Origin: a virus
Direction: 5' to 3' (one strand)
IMG/VR virus record: IMGVR_UViG_3300037847_002035
Location: 1-57,111 of that record
DNA length: 57,111 nt
Part shown: in pieces, positions 26,592-35,195 of the stretch
Layout: each line of letters opens with the position of its first letter
Position numbering within the stretch: the stretch's first letter is position 1
Program-made: the position numbers and the translations under genes
Notes under the pieces: model-generated
The model's input: the letters and a program-made list of their open reading frames with translations, nothing else
Databases searched by the model: none
What the model was told of the DNA's origin: nothing

Positions 26592-27425
26592 ATGAGTTAC
26601 TTCAAAACACCTCTTAGATATCCTGGTGGTAAGTCCAAGGCAATCAAAAGATTGGAAACATTCTTTCCGTATCTGGGAAACTACACGCACTATCGTGAAC
26701 CGTTTCTTGGTGGTGGATCTGTTGCCTTGTACATTGCCCAGAAATATCCTCACTTAAAAATACACGTCAACGATAAGTATAGTGCCCTTCATAACTTTTG
26801 GTATTACCTTCAGAATGATGGGACTTTCCTTACCAGTGTAATCCAAAGATGCATACGTGAAACTAAAGACAAGAAGAAACTATTCTTAGAAAGTAAAGAG
26901 AGAGTCAACAATGAGGAACCTACTAGTTTCCTTCATGCAGTCTCATTCTATATTTGCAACAGATGTTCCTTCAGTGGTTTGACTGCTAGTGGTGGTTTCA
27001 GTAAGATTGCAAGTGAAGAGAGGTTCACGGAGAACATTGCACAAGACCTAATTGATTATTCTTTTTTAATTAAAAATTGGACAATAACCAACTGGGACTA
27101 TTCCAGAATGATGGAAGAGACTGATGAGAAAACATTTGTATATCTAGATCCACCATACGATATTAAAGATTCGCTGTATGGTAACAAAGGTGGAATGCAC
27201 AAAGGATTTGATCACGACAGGTTTGCCAGAGTTTGTAGAGAGTCTAAACTAGATCAATTGATATCTTACAATGCTGATGAGAAAGTAAGAGAGAGATTTG
27301 ATGGTTGGAATATGAATGCGTTTTCTCACACGTATTCGATGCAGTCCGTAGGTGACTATGCAAAAGAACAGAAGAAACGAAAAGAATTGGTAATGTGGAA
27401 CTATGGTATCACTAACTATTTTTAA
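26592..27425 (+). CDS. dam: Dam-type DNA adenine methyltransferase
   Basis: 277 residues, D12 class. The N-terminal LRYPGGKSKAIKRL and FLGGGSVAL form the SAM-binding motif I region, and YLDPPYD near residue 186 is catalytic motif IV. The family methylates adenine, mostly in GATC. GATC is common in this window, so it is not avoided. It could protect phage DNA or act in regulation. It overlaps the next gene by 23 bases. Confidence 0.92.
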   Translation: MSYFKTPLRYPGGKSKAIKRLETFFPYLGNYTHYREPFLGGGSVALYIAQKYPHLKIHVNDKYSALHNFWYYLQNDGTFLTSVIQRCIRETKDKKKLFLESKERVNNEEPTSFLHAVSFYICNRCSFSGLTASGGFSKIASEERFTENIAQDLIDYSFLIKNWTITNWDYSRMMEETDEKTFVYLDPPYDIKDSLYGNKGGMHKGFDHDRFARVCRESKLDQLISYNADEKVRERFDGWNMNAFSHTYSMQSVGDYAKEQKKRKELVMWNYGITNYF

Positions 27426-28323
27426 AAGTATATTCGACAACAAAACGCATAGGCGACTTGACCTAGAAGACTTTGATCAGTTCGAGTCTCTACTGTACAA
27501 GATGTCAAAGGTGGACAAGAAGTCTAAAGACGAAGCACAGTTGATCTGTCCTGCAACCTATGAGAAGGATAAGACTCGTGCCAATGCCAATGTGCAAGAG
27601 TGGGTTGGATGGGCGGCAGTTGATGTCGATGACTTTGAGTGTGAAGGTGATCTACAGACAGAGTTGATGTCTAGGTTTGGTCACTATCGATGGGTGTGCT
27701 ACAGTACTGCAAGCAGTAAGGAAGAGTTGCCAAAATTCAGATTGGTATTCCCACTGAGAGAGAACGTCCCTGCAGATAAGATCAAGCACTTCTGGTATGC
27801 ACTACAGTCTGAACTGGGAGATCTTGGTGATAAGCAAACTAAAGATCTTTCGAGGATGTATTACATCCCTGCCAAGTATCAGGGTGCGTATAATTTTATA
27901 TTCAGCAATCGTGATGCACAACCAATAGATCCAAGTGAACTAATGATGAAGTGGGAGTACTTTACTAAATCTACTCTTGAAGATTTCTTCTCTGATAGTT
28001 TCAATCAAAAGATACTTCAGAGAATAAAAGATGAACTGACTAACGATAACGTACATTGGACATCCTACAGAGATTGTCCATTCTTCCCCAAACAACTAGC
28101 AAGTGAATACAGAATGATCACTAACACTGGTTGGTATCATAAGATGTATCAGATCATGGTTGCCATTGCAGGAAATGCGGTTAAGAAGAAATACCCGATA
28201 ACCTCAGAAGAGATCTCTACGATGTGTCGAGAGTTCGATATGGAAACTGGTAATTGGTATGAAAACAGACCTCTAGATAAAGAGGCAAATAGAGCACTAG
28301 AATACATTTATAGGAACGGATAA
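27403..28323 (+). CDS. Putative primase-like replication protein
   Basis: 306 residues. A WAAVDVDDFE segment near residue 70, STASS...KFRLVFPL near 105, and LSRMYYIPAKY near 150 resemble the N-terminal catalytic region of archaeo-eukaryotic primase/PrimPol-like and BT4734-like phage replication proteins (acidic pair, a basic strand, then a second acidic or basic motif). The C-terminal 120 residues are helical. No DnaG-like gp61 was seen in the window, so it might be the priming protein for the gp41 helicase, but that is inference. Confidence 0.5.
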   Translation: MVSLTIFKSIFDNKTHRRLDLEDFDQFESLLYKMSKVDKKSKDEAQLICPATYEKDKTRANANVQEWVGWAAVDVDDFECEGDLQTELMSRFGHYRWVCYSTASSKEELPKFRLVFPLRENVPADKIKHFWYALQSELGDLGDKQTKDLSRMYYIPAKYQGAYNFIFSNRDAQPIDPSELMMKWEYFTKSTLEDFFSDSFNQKILQRIKDELTNDNVHWTSYRDCPFFPKQLASEYRMITNTGWYHKMYQIMVAIAGNAVKKKYPITSEEISTMCREFDMETGNWYENRPLDKEANRALEYIYRNG

Positions 28324-28574
28324 TGAATAAGAAACATGATTACAATGATGAAATGCAAGATCTAATATTTACTTCTGCAGGTGACTTTATGGGAATGCAG
28401 GAAAAGGAGCATCACCAGTATTGCACAACAAAAGGTTTGGGTTGGGCATTTCTTATTATAGCATTCTTTATAGTTGGTGTGCCTATCTTAATGTTGATGG
28501 CATCAGTTGGTCTAGAGGAATACGGTAGATATTGTAACTTAAATATCATGCCATGCTTTGGGTTGAACAAATGA
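28323..28574 (+). CDS. Small membrane protein
   Basis: 83 residues with one long membrane span (GWAFLIIAFFIVGVPILMLM) between an acidic N-terminus and a short Cys-containing C-terminus. It is the first of three small membrane protein genes. No family recognised. Confidence 0.65.
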   Translation: MNKKHDYNDEMQDLIFTSAGDFMGMQEKEHHQYCTTKGLGWAFLIIAFFIVGVPILMLMASVGLEEYGRYCNLNIMPCFGLNK

Positions 28575-28771
28575 CCCCAAGAGAATCAGCACAGAAAGAA
28601 GCAGAAAAAACTTTCGAAGAATTTATTCTTTGGACTAAGAGAGTCGTATATATAAGTATATTCTTCCTACTAGTAGTTGTTATAGGATGTAACAGTGGAG
28701 TAGATGGAACACAAGGGGGGTATAATGGTGAGGCATATGACCCTAGTAATCTTAGTGTAAAGGATAAGTAG
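28571..28771 (+). CDS. Small membrane protein, possible lipoprotein-like span
   Basis: 66 residues from ATG 28571 (ATGA overlap with the previous gene). A charged N-terminal helix leads into VYISIFFLLVVVIGC, a span ending in Cys, then a Gly/Asn-rich tail. The long N-terminal region before the span argues against a true lipoprotein signal. Function unknown. Confidence 0.6.
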   Translation: MTPRESAQKEAEKTFEEFILWTKRVVYISIFFLLVVVIGCNSGVDGTQGGYNGEAYDPSNLSVKDK

Positions 28772-29098
28772 ATGAGTAATAAATTCATACCAATAGGATG
28801 GGGGAGAACTATTTTAGGTGCAAGGGATGCGTGGAAAAGTATAATGACTATAAAGAATTCTCCGCTTCGTAATTTACCACCTCAGTTAGGGTTGATGGTA
28901 TTTTCGATACTTGCAGTGATGTGGAGTGGCATCTTTGCATGTATAATAAATAATCCGTATGCATTTAGCGTATCTGCAGGTGGACACCTATTAGTTATCT
29001 TTGGTATTTTTATTACTGCAATGGCATACGACAGTGCAAACAAATATACAGCACCACAAAATTATAACATACGTGGTGAAGGTGGAGAACACGAGTGA
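28772..29098 (+). CDS. Small membrane protein with two spans
   Basis: 108 residues; spans at about 37-60 (GLMVFSILAVMWSGIF) and 70-88 (HLLVIFGIFITAMAY). It directly follows the preceding stop and overlaps the next gene by GTGA. No family recognised. Confidence 0.65.
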   Translation: MSNKFIPIGWGRTILGARDAWKSIMTIKNSPLRNLPPQLGLMVFSILAVMWSGIFACIINNPYAFSVSAGGHLLVIFGIFITAMAYDSANKYTAPQNYNIRGEGGEHE

Positions 29099-29346
29099 AG
29101 TGGTTTGTTGTAATAATCTTTAACACATTGGCAGGTGATATCTTTGTATTCAATGAACCTGCCTTTGATACAAGAGAAGAATGTATGATTACTCTAATTC
29201 AATCTAGGGATGCAATCTTACAGAAACTCCTACTTGAGTATGGAGAACCCATGCCCATAGAAGCAGTCAATTGTGTACGACAAGATGTGATTGAGAAAGT
29301 ATTAAAAGATGAAGTGGTTGATATTAGTTTTACTAACGAAGGGTGA
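29095..29346 (+). CDS. Small secreted-like protein, tandem family member 1
   Basis: 83 residues, GTG start in GTGA. It begins MKWFVVIIFNTLAG, a short hydrophobic strand, then an FDTREEC segment and NCVRQD near the C-terminus. The two following genes share the plan: hydrophobic start with Trp, an (E/D)xC segment near residue 30, and a second Cys in the C-terminal third. Probably tandem paralogues with two conserved Cys. Confidence 0.6.
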   Translation: MKWFVVIIFNTLAGDIFVFNEPAFDTREECMITLIQSRDAILQKLLLEYGEPMPIEAVNCVRQDVIEKVLKDEVVDISFTNEG

Positions 29347-29548
29347 ACCCTTCACAATACCGATACAAGAGTTCGAAAGCGAAGATGCTTGTTACGAGTA
29401 TATAAATTCTAAAGAGAACTATCCAACAATTGCAATAGAGGTTATTGCTGTCGCAGGTTTCAACGATCCTGTTAATGACATAAGATGTCTACCAGAGAAC
29501 AGAGTAAAGGAATATTTAAATGTGGGTTCTAGTATGGTTAGCACTTGA
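29309..29548 (+). CDS. Small secreted-like protein, tandem family member 2
   Basis: 79 residues beginning MKWLILVLLTKGE, with a SEDACYEYI segment and DIRCLPENRVKEYL. It overlaps member 1 by 38 bases and member 3 by 29 bases. Same layout as its neighbours; function unknown. Confidence 0.6.
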   Translation: MKWLILVLLTKGEPFTIPIQEFESEDACYEYINSKENYPTIAIEVIAVAGFNDPVNDIRCLPENRVKEYLNVGSSMVST

Positions 29549-29696
29549 GGCAAATCAAGATGTTGACTACTATCATATCGGTACATATGATACCGACAAA
29601 GAATGCCAGATATCATTGAAAGAAGCAGTGGTATTGGTGACAAAGAATAATCAAGCACTTAGTTGTTTTTATGTTGGAGAGGATGCTGATGGATAA
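29520..29696 (+). CDS. Small protein, tandem family member 3
   Basis: 58 residues beginning MWVLVWLALEANQD, with a TDKECQISL segment and SCFYVG near the end. It overlaps member 2 and the dehydrogenase gene downstream (8 bases). Supported by continuing the overlap pattern and sharing the family plan. Confidence 0.55.
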   Translation: MWVLVWLALEANQDVDYYHIGTYDTDKECQISLKEAVVLVTKNNQALSCFYVGEDADG

Positions 29697-30531
29697 CTGG
29701 AATATTGCCATTGTTGGTCATGGATATGTTGGTAAGGCAGTAGAGTACGGATTCAACACAACCGAAGTAAATACACATATCATAGATCCAATATACAAAA
29801 AGGGTATGGATACTATCAAGGACGTAAAGATAGATGTTGCTTTCGTTTGTGTCCCCACTCCTTTTGGGTCTGATGGTAAGATCGACTCATCTATTGTAGA
29901 GAAAGTCGTGAAGCAACTAAAACCAAAAAACTGTGTCATTGCAATTAAGTCTACAGTGACTCCAGACATAGTAACTAAACTACACAAGGATAACGACAGG
30001 GTTGTCTATAACCCTGAGTTCCTCACAGAACAAAATGCCTTAGATGATTTTGTAAATCCACCTATGCATATATTTGGTGGAGATCAGTTCTATTGTAAGT
30101 GGTTGCACACATTCTATCTCGACCATAGTAGATGTAAGGATAGAACAACTAGAGCATATTTCATGTCACCTGCAGAGGCATCGTTTGTCAAGTACGGAAT
30201 AAATTCCTTTTTAGCATCAAAAGTGTTATGGTTCAATCAATTTTCAGATATCTGTGATAAATACAAAGTAAGGTACAATACTATAATCAATGCTATGATA
30301 ACAGATCAACGCATAGGTAGTAGTCATGTACAGGTGCCAGGATCTGATGGCAGGAAAGGATACGGTGGTGCTTGCTTTCCCAAAGATACAAATGCATTCT
30401 CTAAATTTGCTGAAGGTGACTTCTCTATTCTCGATTTGATTATCGAGGAGAACAACAAGTATCGTTCTGAATATCAATTAGATGATAGAGAAAAAGAACA
30501 AAATGTTGTTTACATTAATGGTAAAGTGTGA
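29689..30531 (+). CDS. UDP-glucose/GDP-mannose dehydrogenase family protein
   Basis: 280 residues from ATG 29689, 6 bases after GGAGAGG. NAD-binding GHGYVGKA is near residue 10, VCVPTPFGSDG near 54, KSTVTPD near 88, NPEFLTEQNA near 112, and the catalytic Cys motif GYGGACFPKD near 226. These enzymes oxidise UDP-glucose to UDP-glucuronate. At 280 residues it lacks most of the usual C-terminal UDP-binding domain (family about 390-450), so activity is uncertain. The next gene encodes a matching epimerase. Confidence 0.85.
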   Translation: MDNWNIAIVGHGYVGKAVEYGFNTTEVNTHIIDPIYKKGMDTIKDVKIDVAFVCVPTPFGSDGKIDSSIVEKVVKQLKPKNCVIAIKSTVTPDIVTKLHKDNDRVVYNPEFLTEQNALDDFVNPPMHIFGGDQFYCKWLHTFYLDHSRCKDRTTRAYFMSPAEASFVKYGINSFLASKVLWFNQFSDICDKYKVRYNTIINAMITDQRIGSSHVQVPGSDGRKGYGGACFPKDTNAFSKFAEGDFSILDLIIEENNKYRSEYQLDDREKEQNVVYINGKV

Positions 30532-30537
30532 TATACT
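30509..30537 (+). promoter_or_regulatory. Sigma70-type promoter for the epimerase gene
   Basis: TTTACA at 30509-30514, 17-base spacer, TATACT at 30532-30537, overlapping the end of the dehydrogenase gene. Confidence 0.65.
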
Positions 30538-30559
30538 ATATTTAAATTCGGAGATATAA

Positions 30560-31516
30560 ATGGCAACAATTGGTATTACTGGTATGGGTGGATTCATTGG
30601 TTTCCATCTTGCCAAGAAACTTCATGGCGAAGGTCATGATGTAGTTGGGTTTGATAGTTTCAATAACTATTACGACCCAATGCTAAAATCAAACAGAGCA
30701 TCAAACCTTCACGAGAAGACTGGAATAACAACACAGAATGTAGATCTGAAGAACCGAGAAGAACTTGATCACTGGATGAAGAAAAGATATCCAGATCTTA
30801 TTATACACCTTGCCGCGTATGCAGGTGTAAGAAACTCTATGGATTGTCCAGAGGATTACATTCAAAATAATGTTGTCGGTACGCACAATCTAATCGAGTC
30901 CTGCAAGAAGTACGACATAGACAAAGTTGTGTTTGCTTCCACGTCTTGCGTTATGGCAGGTAACGAGTTACCATGGAAAGAGGATGAGAAGGTTGGGTAT
31001 CCACTCAATCCATATGGTTACACCAAGTTGTGTAACGAATCTCAGTTCATGGCAAGCACAATACCGACTACTATCGGATTGCGTTTCTTCACAGTCTATG
31101 GTGAATGGGGTAGACCAGACATGGCACTCTTTGATTTCACTAATAAGATTATTCGTGGTGAAGAGATCGATCTATTCAATCATGGAGATATGATCAGAGA
31201 TTTTACTTATGTTGGTGACATCGTCAATGGTATCAACATCGTAACTAACTTGGCATTAGAGAGTGACAATACCAAGGATATGTACAACATAGGTAACGGC
31301 AGACAAGTTCCTCTCATGGAGTTTGTCGAGAACATCGAGTTTCAATTGCAAAGAAAAGCAATAAAGAATTTTGTCCCAAAGCATCCTGCAGATACTCAGG
31401 CAACTTGGTCAGACACGACTAAGTTACAAGCATTGGGATACAAAGCAGAGACACCCATCGAAGAGGGTGTAGAAAAATTTATAACTTGGTACAAAGGGTA
31501 TTATAATGTCAACTGA
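30560..31516 (+). CDS. NAD-dependent epimerase, UDP-glucuronate 4-epimerase-like
   Basis: 318 residues, short-chain extended dehydrogenase fold. GMGGFIGFHLA is near residue 7, FDSFNNYYDP near 33 matches UDP-glucuronate epimerases, HLAAYAGVRNS near 80, a STSC catalytic serine region near 124, and the YGYTK catalytic pair near 150. With the preceding dehydrogenase it would make UDP-galacturonate, perhaps to alter host or virion surface sugars (inference). Confidence 0.88.
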   Translation: MATIGITGMGGFIGFHLAKKLHGEGHDVVGFDSFNNYYDPMLKSNRASNLHEKTGITTQNVDLKNREELDHWMKKRYPDLIIHLAAYAGVRNSMDCPEDYIQNNVVGTHNLIESCKKYDIDKVVFASTSCVMAGNELPWKEDEKVGYPLNPYGYTKLCNESQFMASTIPTTIGLRFFTVYGEWGRPDMALFDFTNKIIRGEEIDLFNHGDMIRDFTYVGDIVNGINIVTNLALESDNTKDMYNIGNGRQVPLMEFVENIEFQLQRKAIKNFVPKHPADTQATWSDTTKLQALGYKAETPIEEGVEKFITWYKGYYNVN

Positions 31517-31637
31517 AGAATTGGAAAAAGAAGTAGCAAAGTTTCACAACATAAGTCTTGAAGAATTGTATCAACGAACAGTCATTGGTGGAGAAGCACT
31601 ATTCCATCAATACTATATGCGAGACGGTGGTTTCTAA
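31506..31637 (+). CDS. 43-aa small protein
   Basis: ATG 31506 inside the end of the epimerase gene; stop overlaps the next start (TAATG). 43 residues, acidic, helical N-terminus. Supported by tight overlaps at both ends. Function unknown. Confidence 0.5.
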   Translation: MSTEELEKEVAKFHNISLEELYQRTVIGGEALFHQYYMRDGGF

Positions 31638-32053
31638 TGATCACTGGACTCACTGCATCTACATTTGACTTGCTACACGCAGGTCATATTGCAATGCTGA
31701 GAGAGGCAAAGTCACAGTGTGACTATCTTATCTGTGCACTACAGATAGATCCTTCATTAGATAGACCAGAGAAGAACTCTCCAGTCCAATCTATTGTAGA
31801 AAGATATTCGCAATTGTCTGCAGTCAAATATGTAGACGAGATACTGGTGTACCAGTACGAAAGTGAATTGTTGGACATCATACAGATGTATCCAATAAAC
31901 CTTAGAATCCTTGGAGAAGAATATCGTGACAAGGATTTTACTGGCAAGGATGAATGTCGTAGATTAGGCATTCAACTTTACTTCAACAAAAGGGAACATA
32001 GATTCTCATCATCTGATTTACGCAAAAGAGTAACAGAGAAAGAAGGTGGTTAA
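31637..32053 (+). CDS. Cytidylyltransferase-like nucleotidyltransferase
   Basis: 138 residues with the HxGH motif of the nucleotidyltransferase superfamily (STFDLLHAGHIAML near residue 7) and a C-terminal FSSSDLRKR segment like the ISSTxIR motif. Nearest relatives by pattern are glycerol-3-phosphate cytidylyltransferase and the RfaE/HldE adenylyltransferase domain. It follows two nucleotide-sugar genes and probably belongs to the same sugar pathway. Confidence 0.85.
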   Translation: MITGLTASTFDLLHAGHIAMLREAKSQCDYLICALQIDPSLDRPEKNSPVQSIVERYSQLSAVKYVDEILVYQYESELLDIIQMYPINLRILGEEYRDKDFTGKDECRRLGIQLYFNKREHRFSSSDLRKRVTEKEGG

Positions 32054-32200
32054 ATGGAACAACAAGAACGATATTACAAATCCATGATGGAAATGAATAA
32101 GTTAGCAAACAAGGAAGATGATCTTCGAAGCGCAGTAGAAGATCTGAAGAACAGAGTCAAAAACCTAGAAGAGGAAATTGCTTGGCAGAAAAAAGATTAG
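32054..32200 (+). CDS. 48-aa coiled-coil protein
   Basis: ATG 32054 directly after the preceding stop. 48 residues, strongly charged and predicted to be one coiled coil (heptad Leu in the second half). No family recognised. Confidence 0.5.
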   Translation: MEQQERYYKSMMEMNKLANKEDDLRSAVEDLKNRVKNLEEEIAWQKKD

Positions 32201-32202
32201 AC

Positions 32203-32231
32203 TTTACAACCTTTTTATTATGTGATATAAT
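32203..32231 (+). promoter_or_regulatory. Sigma70-type promoter for uvsX
   Basis: TTTACA at 32203-32208, 17-base spacer, TATAAT at 32226-32231, followed by an AGGAGAAG ribosome site before the uvsX ATG. Confidence 0.8.
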
Positions 32232-32251
32232 GTGAGACATAGGAGAAGAAT

Positions 32252-33298
32252 ATGTCAATAATGGATAAGTTAAAGAAGAATAGCAAACTAGAGAATACTG
32301 CTATTCTATCCGAATCGAAGTACTTCCAAGATGTGGATATGGTTCCTACAGATATCCCAATGCTAAACGTAGCACTGTCTGGTGATATTGATGGTGGTCT
32401 TACACCTGGTCTAACGATGTTAGCAGGTCCTAGTAAACACTTCAAGACATCGTTTGCGTTGGTACTGGCAAGATCATATCTAAACAAGTACCCAGAGTCA
32501 GTATTATTATTTTACGATTCTGAGTTCGGTTCTCCACAATCATATTTCGAGCAATACGGTGTGGACACTAATCGCGTTTTACATACGCCAATCAAAAATG
32601 TAGAGGATCTAAAGTTTGATATTATATCACAACTTGAAGGTCTAGAAAGAAACGATAAAGTCATTATCATAATTGACTCTATCGGTAACTTAGCATCTAA
32701 GAAAGAACTAGAGGATGCTATGAATGAGAAGTCAGTTGCTGACATGTCTCGTGCCAAAGCACTTAAAGGTCTAGGTAGAATGATAACCCCTTACCTCAAG
32801 GAATTGAATATTCCTATTGTTGCTGTAAACCATACGTATAAAGAGATTGGACTATTCCCGAAAGATGTTGTCGGTGGTGGTACTGGTCTGTATTATTCAT
32901 CTGACAATATATACATTGTCGGTAGGCAACAGGAGAAAAAGGGGACTGAAATTGAGGGATATAATTTTGTATTGAAAGTGGAGAAGTCTCGTTATGTCAA
33001 AGAACAGTCTAAAATACCTATCAGTGTTACTTGGGATGGCGGCATCGCTCCTTATAGCGGTCTCCTCGATGTCGGTCTCGCAGGTGGTTATATCTGCTCT
33101 CCTTCTAGTGGGTGGTATAGTGTTGTTGATCGAACTGGTGGAAATGTCGTACACCCCAAAGTCAGAAAGTCAGAGACCATGGAAGAGTCTTTCTGGTTGC
33201 CGATTTTCGAAAACACTGACTTTAGGGACTTTGTCAAGCAGAAGTTCTGTGTTGGTGGGTCTAATGCTAACCCGACTGATAATGAAAATGGAGCATAA
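32252..33298 (+). CDS. uvsX: UvsX RecA-like recombinase
   Basis: 348 residues. Walker A is AGPSKHFKT near residue 57, the form typical of T4-like UvsX; Walker B is IIIIDSIGNL near 129; a VAVNHTYKE segment near 186 and VVGGGTGLYYSSD near 203 are also family features. It catalyses strand exchange with UvsY as loader. It overlaps the next gene by 17 bases. Confidence 0.95.
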   Translation: MSIMDKLKKNSKLENTAILSESKYFQDVDMVPTDIPMLNVALSGDIDGGLTPGLTMLAGPSKHFKTSFALVLARSYLNKYPESVLLFYDSEFGSPQSYFEQYGVDTNRVLHTPIKNVEDLKFDIISQLEGLERNDKVIIIIDSIGNLASKKELEDAMNEKSVADMSRAKALKGLGRMITPYLKELNIPIVAVNHTYKEIGLFPKDVVGGGTGLYYSSDNIYIVGRQQEKKGTEIEGYNFVLKVEKSRYVKEQSKIPISVTWDGGIAPYSGLLDVGLAGGYICSPSSGWYSVVDRTGGNVVHPKVRKSETMEESFWLPIFENTDFRDFVKQKFCVGGSNANPTDNENGA

Positions 33299-33620
33299 AG
33301 AAAACAGTACGTACCAGTTGATACCTGCCGATGGTGATGATCAATACTGGTGCGTAAGAATACTAAAGGGAGTCTTTAACGAAACAGTACTTCGTTATGG
33401 ACAGATTGCTTTCAATGAAAGAGAAGAGGGAGTTATGTCTTTTAACTTTTTCATTGAAGCATCACCCGACTCAACCCTAACGGTTGATAATCCTTTGCTC
33501 CAAGAAGTTGCAGGAGATATCTTGCAAAAGATTATAGAGCAAGCACTAACTGATAACACTGGCATCGTGGGTAAGCACCCCGATCAAGAAAACTGGGAAC
33601 CCCTAACATCTGAGGAGTAA
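33282..33620 (+). CDS. Conserved T4-like phage protein
   Basis: 112 residues from ATG 33282 (a second ATG two codons later is possible). Compact alpha/beta sequence with YWCVRILKGVFNETVLRYG. It lies between uvsX and gp41, where marine T4-like phages often carry a small hypothetical gene. Function unknown. Confidence 0.7.
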   Translation: MKMEHKENSTYQLIPADGDDQYWCVRILKGVFNETVLRYGQIAFNEREEGVMSFNFFIEASPDSTLTVDNPLLQEVAGDILQKIIEQALTDNTGIVGKHPDQENWEPLTSEE

Positions 33621-33624
33621 TAAC

Positions 33625-34986
33625 TTGATTGGTATTGAACAAGTTATCTTCAGAAATATGATCCTTGACGATGGTTACATGCGTAAAGTATTACCCTTCG
33701 TCAAGGATGAATATTTTGAAGGATTGTATAGAAAACTATACACGACATTTAAAAATTACGTAGAAGAATATAATAGAAGTCCAACTAAAGAAGCATTCAT
33801 ACTTGAGTCAAACATGACTGAACAGAACTTCTCTGTGATGCAAGATGCGTTTGATAAGTTGTACAAAGAAGAAAAGGTAGACACTGAATGGTTGCTCGAT
33901 CAAACTGAGAAGTGGTGTCAGGGTAGAGCACTAGAGATTGCGATTGTAGAATCTGTCAATGTCATTGAAGGTAAGCACGATACTCTGACTAAGGGAGCAT
34001 TACCAGATCTATTACAGAAAGCACTTGGGGTTGCTTTCGATGTTAATGTTGGTCACGACTATATTGACAATGTTGAAGAACGTTGGGACTTTTACGATAA
34101 GAAAGAAGAGAGGTTGCCCTTTGATCTTGAAATGCTCAACACGATCACAAAGGGTGGTGTTCCAAACAAAACTCTGAACATTGCACTGGCAGGTACTGGT
34201 GTTGGTAAGAGTTTGTTTATGTGTCACGTTGCGTCTAGCGCATTGACTGATGGTAAGAATGTATTGTACATCACCATGGAAATGGCAGAGGAAAGAATTG
34301 CAGAACGTATTGACGCAAACCTACTCAATGTTCCGATTGATCAGTTGGAAGGTATGCCCAAGACTTTGTTTACAGAGAAAGTCAGAGCACTATCATCAAA
34401 GACATCTGGTAAACTAATCATCAAAGAATACCCAACAGGATCTGCACATGCAGGACACTTTCGTGCATTGTTGGGAGAACTAAAACTGAAGCGACAATTT
34501 GTTCCAGATATCATCTTTATAGACTATCTAAATATCTGTGCATCAAGTAGAATGAAAGGAATGGGCGGTGCAATCAATTCATACACCTACATTAAAGCAA
34601 TTGCTGAAGAGTTACGTGGTCTTGCAGTGGAGTTTGACGTACCGATCTTCTCTGCAACACAAACGACTCGTTCTGGTTATTCTAACTCGGATGTTGGGTT
34701 GGAAGATACGTCCGAGTCTTTTGGATTACCCGCGACTGCCGACTTGATGTTTGCTCTTATCTCCACAGAAGAATTAAATCAACGTGGTCAGATAATGGTA
34801 AAACAATTGAAGAATAGATATAATGACCCGACACAAAACAAACGGTTTGTTGTTGGAGTTGATAGAAGTAAGATGAGACTATTTGACGTAGATCCCAATG
34901 AGCAAACACTGACAGATGATACGCCAGTGTTCGATAAGTCGGAGTCTAAAGAGAAGATGTCAAAGTTTAAGGACTGGAATATCTAA
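33625..34986 (+). CDS. 41: Replicative DNA helicase gp41 (DnaB-like)
   Basis: 453 residues. N-terminal helical domain, then Walker A LAGTGVGKS near residue 195, ITMEMAEERIAERID near 222, Walker B IIFIDYLNIC near 302, and an SATQTTRSGY segment near 355. It unwinds DNA 5' to 3' at the fork. TTG start at 33625, 6-8 bases after GAGGAG; no ATG fits the family N-terminus better. Confidence 0.95.
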   Translation: MIGIEQVIFRNMILDDGYMRKVLPFVKDEYFEGLYRKLYTTFKNYVEEYNRSPTKEAFILESNMTEQNFSVMQDAFDKLYKEEKVDTEWLLDQTEKWCQGRALEIAIVESVNVIEGKHDTLTKGALPDLLQKALGVAFDVNVGHDYIDNVEERWDFYDKKEERLPFDLEMLNTITKGGVPNKTLNIALAGTGVGKSLFMCHVASSALTDGKNVLYITMEMAEERIAERIDANLLNVPIDQLEGMPKTLFTEKVRALSSKTSGKLIIKEYPTGSAHAGHFRALLGELKLKRQFVPDIIFIDYLNICASSRMKGMGGAINSYTYIKAIAEELRGLAVEFDVPIFSATQTTRSGYSNSDVGLEDTSESFGLPATADLMFALISTEELNQRGQIMVKQLKNRYNDPTQNKRFVVGVDRSKMRLFDVDPNEQTLTDDTPVFDKSESKEKMSKFKDWNI

Positions 34987-35195
34987 TGCGTATTTTAACT
35001 AGTAAGCACTGGGGACAAGAGGCATACGTTAAACGCGAAGCACACATTTACAGACTTGAATATTTCTACGAGGTAGAGTTTTGGGATGATGGTGAACTAA
35101 AAGAAACGAGGAAGATGGTCACTGGGACTACTGTACATAGCGTACACTATGCCGAAGATGCGGCAGAGAACTGGTGTCTAGGGTACATCCCATGA
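34986..35195 (+). CDS. Conserved 69-aa phage protein
   Basis: ATG shares a base with the gp41 stop (TAATG). 69 residues, beta-rich with Tyr/Glu-rich strands, ending AAENWCLGYIP. Overlaps the HAD gene by 4 bases. Function unknown. Confidence 0.65.
   Translation: MRILTSKHWGQEAYVKREAHIYRLEYFYEVEFWDDGELKETRKMVTGTTVHSVHYAEDAAENWCLGYIP

Noticed and set aside
32994-33281. Extended N-terminus for the 33282 protein
   Set aside because: The extension reads through uvsX coding sequence in another frame; ATG 33282 fits the usual overlap.
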